DNA of 64,000 nt, from the NCBI GenBank assembly GCA_036821645.1, contig DAISJD010000004.1, positions 1-64,000 of the forward strand, in the 5' to 3' direction. A model generated the notes under the pieces. It searched no databases and was not told the DNA's origin. It saw only the letters and a program-made list of their open reading frames with translations. Both the position numbers and the translations under genes were made by a program. Numbering within the stretch: position 1 is the stretch's first letter; every line of letters begins with the position of its first letter. Origin of the DNA: DAISJD01 sp036821645. GTDB taxonomy: Bacteria; Pseudomonadota; Alphaproteobacteria; ATCC43930; CGMCC-115725. Shown here in pieces: positions 53,017 through 61,307 of the stretch.

Positions 53017-54239
53017 GGCATTATACGGCCATGGCGGTGCGCAATGTGCTGCGCAATAGCCGCCGATCCTTGTTCGTCGGGGCAACGGTTGCGATCGGTG
53101 CTTTTGCCTTGATGGTGTTTGTCGGCTATATGGCAGCGACGGCGAGTGCCATTCGGGAAGTAACGATCCGGGGTGGTGTCGGTCATTTCCAGATCGGCCA
53201 TCCGGGACAATTCGACGGGGCGGGCGAGCGTCCGCTGCAATTCGGTCTGGAACCTGCCGATCGTCAGAAGATCGATGCCCTGACGGCGCAGGATCCGCGC
53301 ATCCGCCGGGTCGTGCCGCGTCTTGGATTCGGCGGCCTCATCTCGAACGGCGATCAGACCCTGACCTTTCAAGGCAACGGGGTACAGCCCGATCTCGAAC
53401 AGCAGACGTTCGGGGCGTTTCAAAATATCGAAACGGGCCGAAGGCTGAGTGCCAAACCGGATGATCGCTATAGTGTGTTGTTGGGCAAGGAATTGGCCCG
53501 TCGTCTGGGCGTCGCCTTGGGGGATGGCGTGACGGTCCTCACCAGTACCGCCCATGGGGCTATCAATGCCATCGACCTCACCGTAGTCGGCCTCATTGCA
53601 ACGGGCGTCCCTGAAAGCGAGCTCTATCTCGTCCAGATGCCGATCGCCACCGCCCAGGAGTTATTGCGAACCGACAAGATCGGTTTGCTGTCGGTCTTGT
53701 TGGAAAAGACCGATGACACCGATGCGGCGATTGCCGATTTCGCACGGGCAGAGCCGGGTTTCGAGGTGCGCAGTTGGCGGCAACTGAACCCGCTTTTCGA
53801 TCAGATCGTCGCCCTTTATCGCAATCAGTTCATCGTGTTCGGCGTTATCATTGCCATTGTCGTGTTTTTGAGCGTCGGTTCCATGACCCTGACCAGCATC
53901 ATGGAGCGCAGCCGGGAAATCGGGACATTGCGGGCGATCGGGATTTCCGGGGCGAAGGTGCAGCGGATTTTCATGATTGAGGGGATCATCATGGGCGGCA
54001 TGGGGGTCGTGATGAGCGGCATCCTTACAGCGTTTGTGATCTTCGTCGTGAATGAGAGCGCCATTCAATTGCCGCCGCCGCCCGGCCGCAATGTCGGCGT
54101 CCTCCTCCATCTCAGTTGGAGCCCGGAATCCTTTCTGGCGATCATGTCGGCAATGGTGGTCTTGTGCGGGTTTTCCGCGTGGTTGATCAGTCGTCGCGTC
54201 GCCCGGATGAAAATCCTGACCGCCCTGTCTTCTCTTTGA
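53013..54239 (+). CDS. MacB/FtsX-type ABC transporter permease
   Basis: A 408-residue protein with one N-terminal helix (FVGATVAIGAFALMVFVGYMA), a large periplasmic domain (about 45-280) and three C-terminal helices (FIVFGVIIAIVVFLSVGSMTL onward). SIMERSREIGTLRAIGISGAKV is the FtsX-domain signature. Such pairs extract lipoproteins or drive efflux through an outer-membrane partner. Confidence 0.92.
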   Translation: MRHYTAMAVRNVLRNSRRSLFVGATVAIGAFALMVFVGYMAATASAIREVTIRGGVGHFQIGHPGQFDGAGERPLQFGLEPADRQKIDALTAQDPRIRRVVPRLGFGGLISNGDQTLTFQGNGVQPDLEQQTFGAFQNIETGRRLSAKPDDRYSVLLGKELARRLGVALGDGVTVLTSTAHGAINAIDLTVVGLIATGVPESELYLVQMPIATAQELLRTDKIGLLSVLLEKTDDTDAAIADFARAEPGFEVRSWRQLNPLFDQIVALYRNQFIVFGVIIAIVVFLSVGSMTLTSIMERSREIGTLRAIGISGAKVQRIFMIEGIIMGGMGVVMSGILTAFVIFVVNESAIQLPPPPGRNVGVLLHLSWSPESFLAIMSAMVVLCGFSAWLISRRVARMKILTALSSL

Positions 54240-54257
54240 GATCAAGGAAAACCTATC

Positions 54258-54992
54258 ATGTCTGTGCGCACGCTTATCGCCTTGTCGTTGCTTTTTCCGG
54301 TTGTTGCGGCGCATGGCGCCGATCTGCCGGATACGGCAACGATCATCCGGCATGTCGATGCGTTGCGACAGCCCAATGTCGCATCGGTCGGGGATGTGAA
54401 GATCACCCCCTATCGCAAGGGTATCGCCGACGAGCCGTCCCTTTATACGCTCTATATCGATGGTCACGGCAGCAACCTTTTGAAAGCCTTGAGCCTTGAC
54501 CAACGGGGTCAGAAGTTTTTGACCAACGACAAAGGAATTTTCTTTTATGCCCCACGCACGCACCGTGCTGTGCGTCTTACGCCACTTCAATCTCTGCGGG
54601 GACAAGCCTCAATCGGCGATATCACGCGCCTGCATTTTGCCGACGATTACGAGACGAAATTGGCCGATCCGGCGCGGGAAACCGTGGATGGCGAAGCCCG
54701 GATCAACCTGATCCTGACGGCGAAAAACGATCAAGCGACCTATGGTATGATCCATCTTGCGGTGCGCGAGGCGGATCTTTCACCAGCGCAAGCAGCCCTT
54801 TTTGCCGCCAGCGGCCGTTTGTTGAAGAAAGCGATCTACAGTGCGCCCGATAAAGCCCATGACGGGTATATCGCCAGCGTGCGCTATATCGATGCGATCG
54901 ACAATAACAAGGAAACATTGGTCGAATCGGGTAAAGCGGAACCGACGAACTTGCCTGCATCGATGTTCAATCCCCGGTCTCTCGAAGAATGA
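54258..54992 (+). CDS. LolA-like outer-membrane lipoprotein-sorting family protein
   Basis: A 244-residue protein with a signal peptide (LIALSLLFPVVAAHGA). The half-barrel pattern (VKITPYRKG...LYTLYIDGHGSNLLKAL, FFYAPRTHRAVRLTPLQSLRGQASIGDI) matches proteins annotated as outer-membrane lipoprotein-sorting. Members commonly sit next to MacB-type ABC pairs. It may carry a hydrophobic ligand across the periplasm. ATGA overlap with the beta-barrel gene. Confidence 0.8.
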   Translation: MSVRTLIALSLLFPVVAAHGADLPDTATIIRHVDALRQPNVASVGDVKITPYRKGIADEPSLYTLYIDGHGSNLLKALSLDQRGQKFLTNDKGIFFYAPRTHRAVRLTPLQSLRGQASIGDITRLHFADDYETKLADPARETVDGEARINLILTAKNDQATYGMIHLAVREADLSPAQAALFAASGRLLKKAIYSAPDKAHDGYIASVRYIDAIDNNKETLVESGKAEPTNLPASMFNPRSLEE

Positions 54993-56287
54993 TCCTGCGC
55001 CGGACGGGGGGGCGTCGGCCGACAGGCCGCACGGGTCTCATCGTGTTGTCTTTATTTTTGTTCTGCCCGGTCCACACGGCGCAGGCGGGCGAGGATTTCA
55101 GCCTGGGGGGGTTCGTGTTGGAATCCCTCGGGACCAGCGGAATTCGACAAAGTGCGGTTAATCCGCGCAATTTTCTGGGGATTGCACCCGCCAATCAGGA
55201 AACGGCCTTGTCCCTGACCGGGGCGGGTGACGGGTTTACCCTGCGCATCCGGGCGAGTGAGAATGCGCGGTATCGAACGCGGGTCGATAGTGCCGATCGC
55301 ATTCAAATCAATGAATTGAACAAGATCTTTACGCTCGACGACGGGCTTACCCTGTCGATCGGTAAACGGCTTTTGACCCTCGACCAATCCTTCGTCACCC
55401 AGCCGCTCGGTTTTTTTCAAAAGCAGGCGGATCTAACCGATATCACCGACGAACAGGGTCGGGCGCAAGGATTGCCGATGGTGGTCTTGACCCGCGTAAC
55501 CGACAATGCGTCGGCAACCCTGATTTACAGCAACGATTTCGACACGGTGCCCGACGGTTTCAATCGGGGAACCCGCCAGATCGCCTTCAATTACCGCCAA
55601 GAATTCGACGATGCCAATGCCTCGATCACGATCCGCAAGGCAACCGGGGAATCGGTTGGGCTCGGCCTGACGGGCAGTGCGACTTTGAGCGAGGCACTCG
55701 GGGTGTATGGTTCGTTTTATGCGGCTGCGGGGACCAACCGTCCGATCTTGGCGGCGCTCGTCGGGCGGCCATTCTCGTTCAATACGATACAGGCTTTCGG
55801 GTCGTTTCGCGCCAATAACAGTGTCGTCTATCCCCGTTTTGCCGCCGGTGCCACCTATACGACCGAGGATCAAACCACGGTGATGGCCGAGTTCGGTTAT
55901 GACGGTCGCGGTCTTTCGGGACGGCAGTATCAACGGTTTTTGAACCTGATCCAGTTCCATCGCGCCGGTGGGGGCAGCCCGCGCACGGCCCGGCTGGTGG
56001 CACCCAATCTGGCAACCGATTCTCTCACCCTGCGCTCGCTCGGGGCGGAACGTACATATCTCTATCTCAGTGTCAGTCGTTCGCTCGATGATCTGACGCT
56101 CAGTGCTTCAAGTTATCTCGGTCTTGGCGATTTCAGCCGAACCCTCACCGCGTCGGCGAGTTATCGTTTGACCCAACGGTTGGAGGCGGTCCTGACCTCG
56201 ACCTTCATCGATGGCAACACTCGGTCGGAAAATCGCCTGTCACCCGTCTCAGACACAGTGACGACACGTCTGCGTTACAGTTTCTAA
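54989..56287 (+). CDS. Predicted outer-membrane beta-barrel protein
   Basis: A 432-residue protein with a basic N-terminus and signal peptide (GLIVLSLFLFCPVHTAQAG). Alternating hydrophobic/polar strands run throughout (TLSASSYLGLGDFSRTLTASASY and others), and the last residue is Phe (TTRLRYSF), the BAM recognition signal. I do not recognise a named porin family. It is coupled to the LolA-like gene and probably forms the outer-membrane end of this module. Confidence 0.75.
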   Translation: MILRRTGGRRPTGRTGLIVLSLFLFCPVHTAQAGEDFSLGGFVLESLGTSGIRQSAVNPRNFLGIAPANQETALSLTGAGDGFTLRIRASENARYRTRVDSADRIQINELNKIFTLDDGLTLSIGKRLLTLDQSFVTQPLGFFQKQADLTDITDEQGRAQGLPMVVLTRVTDNASATLIYSNDFDTVPDGFNRGTRQIAFNYRQEFDDANASITIRKATGESVGLGLTGSATLSEALGVYGSFYAAAGTNRPILAALVGRPFSFNTIQAFGSFRANNSVVYPRFAAGATYTTEDQTTVMAEFGYDGRGLSGRQYQRFLNLIQFHRAGGGSPRTARLVAPNLATDSLTLRSLGAERTYLYLSVSRSLDDLTLSASSYLGLGDFSRTLTASASYRLTQRLEAVLTSTFIDGNTRSENRLSPVSDTVTTRLRYSF

Positions 56288-56318
56288 AGATAATCCATCT
56301 AAAAATAGGAGATAATAA

Positions 56319-58544
56319 ATGTTAAAAAAAGACAAATTTATTTTTAATATTCATCCAAGATCTTTAGGAAAAATAAATTTTACTATGAAGTGTGGAGATT
56401 GTGATGTCGTACCATTTATTAGTGAGAGCGATAATTTATTGGTCATTGATTTATCATTGGGCGCTATCATGCCGCATCATGCGGCTGTCGAGATTTGCGA
56501 TCAATTAAAATTAGAAAAAATTAATAATTCCGATCTTTCTCAGGGTTTGCGCGCATCGCTGACAAAATCCATTACCAGCGTGATCGGCGTTTTGATTGAT
56601 GCGGAGACGGCGGGCTATCAACCGATCATGACGGCACTCGCCTATGCGGCGCGCGTGTTGCCCCGGCTCGCCGTCAGTCCGCAGCCGATCCATCTGGTCG
56701 TGATGACACCGCGAGACGGCAGCGCTATGGGCGAGGAAAACGAGTGGTTCCTGCAAGCCTTGGCCGAACAGTTGGGCGCGCGGTTGATCCTGACGGGGTA
56801 CGGCCCGATGGTTCCGGATCTGCCCGATCATTGGTCGGTCGCTGTCGAGAAAGCGCCCGCCGAGGACCTGGAATCCCCGTATGCGGCAGCCGCCGTTTAT
56901 GGCGCACCCGGTTTGATCGGTGCCGCGGATGTGGCGGCACTCTGTCCCAATGGGCCCGATGCGTATGGTCTCATCCGTCTTGCGGGGGGTGCCTATCTCG
57001 TGCCCCCCTTGGCGCGGGCGATAATGCAGGACCCTGCTACGGTGCTGCCGATCATCGGGCGACAGGCGGTCACACCTTGGCTGCGCGGCTATGCCGTATC
57101 GCGTTGCGGCAGACAAGAGGATGTCCCATCGTTGATCGCACTCGGCTGGTCGGCCGTCGGCGAGGGTAGTTATGCGGTTGCGCTTAAAATCCTCAATGCG
57201 ACCGTTGACCTCGTCGATCATCCCATTGCAAAAGCGCAAGTCACGGTGATGACGCAAGGGCTGCGGATCGGGATGGAAGATTTCGTCACGGCCGCAGCCG
57301 CACCGGTGCCGGCAGAGACATTGCCGAAGAAACTGCGGGGGCAGCTTCTGCAACATAAGGGGTGGGGCCTCGTCATGTCAGGTCATGCCCATGAAGCACA
57401 GCCGTTTTTCCGCGAAGCCGTCGCCTTGTTGGAAACGGAACAGCCGACATTTGAATATCTCTATCTGATGAATATTTATGCTTTGGTTCATTTGCGAACC
57501 GGGGACGAAGAGGGTGCCTATGCAATTGAAAAAACCATCGCACGGCATCTCGAGGCAATGCAGAACCCCGATCCGCATCTCGTTTATATCAATTGTATGA
57601 ATACGGCGCGCATCCATCTGCGCCGCCGCGAGATTGATGCGGCGGACCGTCTTTTCAAGCGTGCCTTCGATTGGACGCTCGGCCTGCGGTCTCTCACCGA
57701 TCATTTGACCTGTCAGATCTATCAGGCGCGTCTTGCCCATTTGCGCGGACAGCGGGATTTGGTGCAACGACACACCTTCAGGGCGGCATTATTCTGGCTT
57801 GCCGCACCAATGCCCGAAAGCGTGTCGTTGCGGGCAGCCCGGTTGTTCTTGAACTACACGGTGCCGCCACGGCATTCATGGGTGGATGGGATCAGCCTGG
57901 CGCTGACCCAAAAATTGGCCGAAGCCTACGGCATCGCGCCACCACCCGTTGGCGAGGATGTGCCCACTTTCGTGATGCTGGATCCCGCATCGGGTGTGGA
58001 TTGGACCGTCATTGGCCGATGCGATGGTACTTTTCTGGCTGCGCAGGATGAGACTGTGCCCTGCCAAAGCGCCCCCGGATATCGACAATTGCAGGCGTTG
58101 GTCCATTATTTGATCAAAGACGATCTTGCGGCTGCGGGGCTTGAGGCCGCGCGCACGATCGCAATCGATGACCGGCTTGGCTATGATTTGGCGGAAACGA
58201 TCGATGAAGTGCGGGAAACGGCATTGAGGGCGTCTTGCGAGACCGTGTGGTTCAACAAAAAACGGATCAATGGTGTGGAAGAACAGCAGCCCGTGACATT
58301 GGTGAAGAGCGATGGTGTTTGCGGCTTCGACCTGGACGGGCACCCGCATACCGTCAGTTTCTCGCGCTATCGCCAACCCTGTGCGATTGATGCGGATCAG
58401 GGGCGGCTGTTGCGTTTGATCGCCGATCGTCGGCACGATGTGGGAAGCCTGTGTGCGGCCCTGGCGATTGATCAGGACAGACTGAACGGGACGATCAGGC
58501 AATTGGAAAAATTGGGCATCGTACGTCAAGTGGTCGGCGCCTAG
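56319..58544 (+). CDS. Orphan 741-residue protein with helical repeats and terminal winged-helix-like segment
   Basis: I do not recognise this protein. No signal peptide or membrane helix is seen. The first 70 codons or so are AT-rich, unlike the rest. Residues about 340-520 are TPR-like helices (AHEAQPFFREAVALLE, ARIHLRRREIDAADRLFKRAFDWTLG). The final 80 residues (GRLLRLIADRRHDVGSLCAALAIDQ...LEKLGIVRQV) read like a winged helix of PqqD/RRE style. Placed last in the operon, 31 bases after the barrel gene. It could bind precursor or regulate the cluster; both are inference. A terminator-like hairpin follows. Confidence 0.7.
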   Translation: MLKKDKFIFNIHPRSLGKINFTMKCGDCDVVPFISESDNLLVIDLSLGAIMPHHAAVEICDQLKLEKINNSDLSQGLRASLTKSITSVIGVLIDAETAGYQPIMTALAYAARVLPRLAVSPQPIHLVVMTPRDGSAMGEENEWFLQALAEQLGARLILTGYGPMVPDLPDHWSVAVEKAPAEDLESPYAAAAVYGAPGLIGAADVAALCPNGPDAYGLIRLAGGAYLVPPLARAIMQDPATVLPIIGRQAVTPWLRGYAVSRCGRQEDVPSLIALGWSAVGEGSYAVALKILNATVDLVDHPIAKAQVTVMTQGLRIGMEDFVTAAAAPVPAETLPKKLRGQLLQHKGWGLVMSGHAHEAQPFFREAVALLETEQPTFEYLYLMNIYALVHLRTGDEEGAYAIEKTIARHLEAMQNPDPHLVYINCMNTARIHLRRREIDAADRLFKRAFDWTLGLRSLTDHLTCQIYQARLAHLRGQRDLVQRHTFRAALFWLAAPMPESVSLRAARLFLNYTVPPRHSWVDGISLALTQKLAEAYGIAPPPVGEDVPTFVMLDPASGVDWTVIGRCDGTFLAAQDETVPCQSAPGYRQLQALVHYLIKDDLAAAGLEAARTIAIDDRLGYDLAETIDEVRETALRASCETVWFNKKRINGVEEQQPVTLVKSDGVCGFDLDGHPHTVSFSRYRQPCAIDADQGRLLRLIADRRHDVGSLCAALAIDQDRLNGTIRQLEKLGIVRQVVGA

Positions 58545-58559
58545 CAGTCATGCGCGGTG

Positions 58560-58590
58560 GTGGGGGCGGTGATGTGCCCCCACTGCTTGT
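58560..58590 (+). terminator. Hairpin at the end of the RiPP operon
   Basis: GTGGGGGC (58560-58567) pairs with GCCCCCAC (58576-58583) with loop GGTGATGT, followed by TGCTTGT. The U-tract is weak. It suggests the operon ends before the sulfotransferase gene. Confidence 0.5.
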
Positions 58591-58625
58591 CGGCTCGGCG
58601 AAAAACGGCGTGAAGGAAAATATAA

Positions 58626-59456
58626 GTGCACATATTGCCCAAGCGATTACCCATCGATAATTTTCGTATCCTGCCGGATTTTCTGATTATCGGTGCCCAA
58701 AAATGTGGGACGACCGCCCTTTTTGATTATTTGTCCGAGCATCCACAGGTTAAGCCGTCGATCGTGAAAGAAGTCCAATTCTATGATGTCAATTATGCCA
58801 AGGGACTAGAGTGGTATAAGTCACATTTCCCCAATCATGTTCTGCCTGATTTCTATGGAACTCAGCTATTCAGATCTTGGATTACGGGCGAAGCCTCGCC
58901 TTATTATCTAAGGTCGTATGCGGCCCCACGGCGTCTCGCCGCGGTTTGTCGTCAAAGCGGGAAACGACCGAAATTGATCGTCCTCTTCCGTGATCCTGTG
59001 ATGCGGGCATATTCGCATTATCAAATGTCGCGAATGCAGTATGGTGTCGAGGATCTTTCATTTATCGATGGGCTTGCCGCTGAAACCGAACGATTATCCG
59101 GGGAAGAAGAAAGGGTGCGCCTCAATGAAAATTATACGAGCTTATCAGATGTGCTTTTCGGCTATAAGCGGCTCGGCCATTATGCAGAACAATTGGAGCA
59201 TTGGTTCGAGTTTTTCCCCAAAGAGTCGTTTCTGATCGTTCAGAGCGAGGATCTGGCAAGACATCCCAGTCGGGTATTCGGGCAAGTGTGTGAGTTCCTT
59301 AAATTAAGATCTTGGAAACCAAAACAATTTGAACTGAAGAACGCACGACATTATCCACATCTCGAGGCGGCGGCGCACGAGACACTCAAAGAATATTTCA
59401 GTGAAAAAAACGAAAAACTATTTTCATTGATCGGACGACGGTTTGATTGGTCATAA
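58626..59456 (+). CDS. Sulfotransferase domain protein
   Basis: A 276-residue PAPS-dependent sulfotransferase. IIGAQKCGTTALFDYL near residue 22 is the 5'-phosphosulfate loop. LIVLFRDPVMRAYSHYQMSR is the 3'-phosphate site with Arg and Ser. It is closest in style to heparan-sulfate/N-sulfotransferase-like bacterial enzymes that act on glycans. GTG start with AAGGA eight bases upstream. It follows the RiPP operon after a hairpin, so membership of the pathway is doubtful but possible as a tailoring step. The following 231 bases hold no gene. Confidence 0.85.
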   Translation: MHILPKRLPIDNFRILPDFLIIGAQKCGTTALFDYLSEHPQVKPSIVKEVQFYDVNYAKGLEWYKSHFPNHVLPDFYGTQLFRSWITGEASPYYLRSYAAPRRLAAVCRQSGKRPKLIVLFRDPVMRAYSHYQMSRMQYGVEDLSFIDGLAAETERLSGEEERVRLNENYTSLSDVLFGYKRLGHYAEQLEHWFEFFPKESFLIVQSEDLARHPSRVFGQVCEFLKLRSWKPKQFELKNARHYPHLEAAAHETLKEYFSEKNEKLFSLIGRRFDWS

Positions 59457-59687
59457 TCTTCGTTCGATGCGTATCAGCCAGTCCCATTGCATCTTTAAAA
59501 ACGCCGGGGGTCAAATTTTCGTCTGCGCGCAGTAAAAAATTGTTTGGCCCAGAGATTTTCCCATCTATAGACAGCCGTCTACTAGCATGATCGCTCAGAT
59601 GGTGCTATCGCAGATGTGGGGTGCCGGATCGCGGCACGGGTGGTTGCGTGCGCCGATGCGCGTGCGCCGAAGAGGTAAGATGAGGCC

Positions 59688-61220
59688 ATGCAGGATATCT
59701 TCCGCCGTCTGATGGAAAAACGCCAGGCAGCCCAGTTGGGCGGGGGCCAGCGCCGTATCGATGCACAACATGCCAAGGGAAAACTGACGGCGCGCGAACG
59801 GCTCGACATTCTGCTCGATCCGGGCAGTTTCGAGGAATGGGGTATGTTCGTCGAACATCGATGCAACGATTTCGGCATGGCTGATCAAAAAGTGCCGGGC
59901 GACGGGGTCGTCACGGGCTACGGTACGATCAACGGTCGTCTCGTTTTCGTCTTCAGTCAGGATTTTACCGTATTTGGCGGGTCCCTGTCGGAGGCCCATG
60001 CCGAAAAGATTTGCCGGATCATGGATCAGGCGATGAAGGTCGGGGCCCCGGTGATCGGGCTCAACGATTCCGGTGGGGCGCGGATTCAAGAAGGTGTGGC
60101 CTCGCTCGGCGGTTATGCCGATGTGTTCCAGCGCAATGTGTTGGCCTCGGGCGTGGTGCCGCAGATTTCCTTGATCATGGGGCCTTGCGCCGGTGGGGCC
60201 GTCTATTCGCCGGCCATGACCGACTTTATTTTTATGGTCAAGGATAGTTCCTATATGTTCGTCACAGGGCCGGACGTGGTCAAGACCGTGACCCATGAAA
60301 CCGTGACCCAGGAAGAATTAGGTGGGGCCGTCACCCATACCACGAAATCGGGGGTGGCCGATCTTGCCTTCGACGACGATGTCGATGCCTTGCTCGAATT
60401 ACGCCGGTTCATGGATTTCCTGCCTTCGTCCAACCGGGAAAAAGCCCCGCGCCGCAATACGGTCGATCCGGTCGATCGGATCGACACCTCGCTCGACACC
60501 TTGATCCCAGCCAATCCGAACAAACCCTACGATATGGCCGAACTCATTCACAAGGTGGTGGATGAGGGGGATTTCTTCGAGGTGCAGCCGGGCTATGCCC
60601 GCAATATCATCACGGGTTTCGGCCGTCTCGACGGTCAAACGGTAGGCATCGTCGCCAATCAGCCGATGGTCCTTGCCGGTTGCCTCGATATCGACAGTTC
60701 GAAGAAGGCGGCGCGTTTCGTGCGGTTCTGCGATTGCTTCGAGATTCCCTTGGTGACCTTCGTCGATGTGCCGGGCTTCCTGCCGGGGACATCCCAGGAA
60801 TATGGCGGCATCATCAAGCACGGGGCGAAACTGTTGTTCGCCTATGCCGAGGCGACGGTGCCGAAAGTGACCGTGATCACGCGCAAGGCTTATGGCGGGG
60901 CCTATGACGTGATGAGTTCCAAGCATTTGCGCGGCGATGTGAATTATGCGTGGCCGACGGCGGAAATTGCCGTGATGGGACCCAAAGGGGCCGTCGAGAT
61001 TATTTTCCGGGGCGATATCGGCGATACGGCGGCGATTGAGGCCCGAACCGAGGAATATCGCGAAAAATTCGCCAATCCCTTCGTCGCCGCTTCGCGCGGG
61101 TATGTCGACGAGGTGATCCAGCCGCGCTCGACCCGGCGCAGAATTATCCGGTCCTTGGCGATGCTGCGCGATAAGAAGCTTACCAATCCTTTGAAAAAAC
61201 ACGATAATATTCCGCTTTGA
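59688..61220 (+). CDS. pccB: Propionyl-CoA carboxylase beta chain (carboxyltransferase)
   Basis: A 510-residue carboxyltransferase that moves CO2 from biotin to propionyl-CoA, giving methylmalonyl-Co[28 protein letters not shown] and the C-terminal [26 protein letters not shown] form the two oxyanion holes; [19 protein letters not shown] is also conserved. It pairs with pccA 87 bases downstream. Confidence 0.95.
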   Translation: MQDIFRRLMEKRQAAQLGGGQRRIDAQHAKGKLTARERLDILLDPGSFEEWGMFVEHRCNDFGMADQKVPGDGVVTGYGTINGRLVFVFSQDFTVFGGSLSEAHAEKICRIMDQAMKVGAPVIGLNDSGGARIQEGVASLGGYADVFQRNVLASGVVPQISLIMGPCAGGAVYSPAMTDFIFMVKDSSYMFVTGPDVVKTVTHETVTQEELGGAVTHTTKSGVADLAFDDDVDALLELRRFMDFLPSSNREKAPRRNTVDPVDRIDTSLDTLIPANPNKPYDMAELIHKVVDEGDFFEVQPGYARNIITGFGRLDGQTVGIVANQPMVLAGCLDIDSSKKAARFVRFCDCFEIPLVTFVDVPGFLPGTSQEYGGIIKHGAKLLFAYAEATVPKVTVITRKAYGGAYDVMSSKHLRGDVNYAWPTAEIAVMGPKGAVEIIFRGDIGDTAAIEARTEEYREKFANPFVAASRGYVDEVIQPRSTRRRIIRSLAMLRDKKLTNPLKKHDNIPL

Positions 61221-61307
61221 TCCGAGGGTCCGGCAGGCCGTCCGGTGCCGGGCCGATGGATGGGGCGGTTGTGCGTGATTGAGAAACCCGAACGCGGGAT
61301 AAAGACG

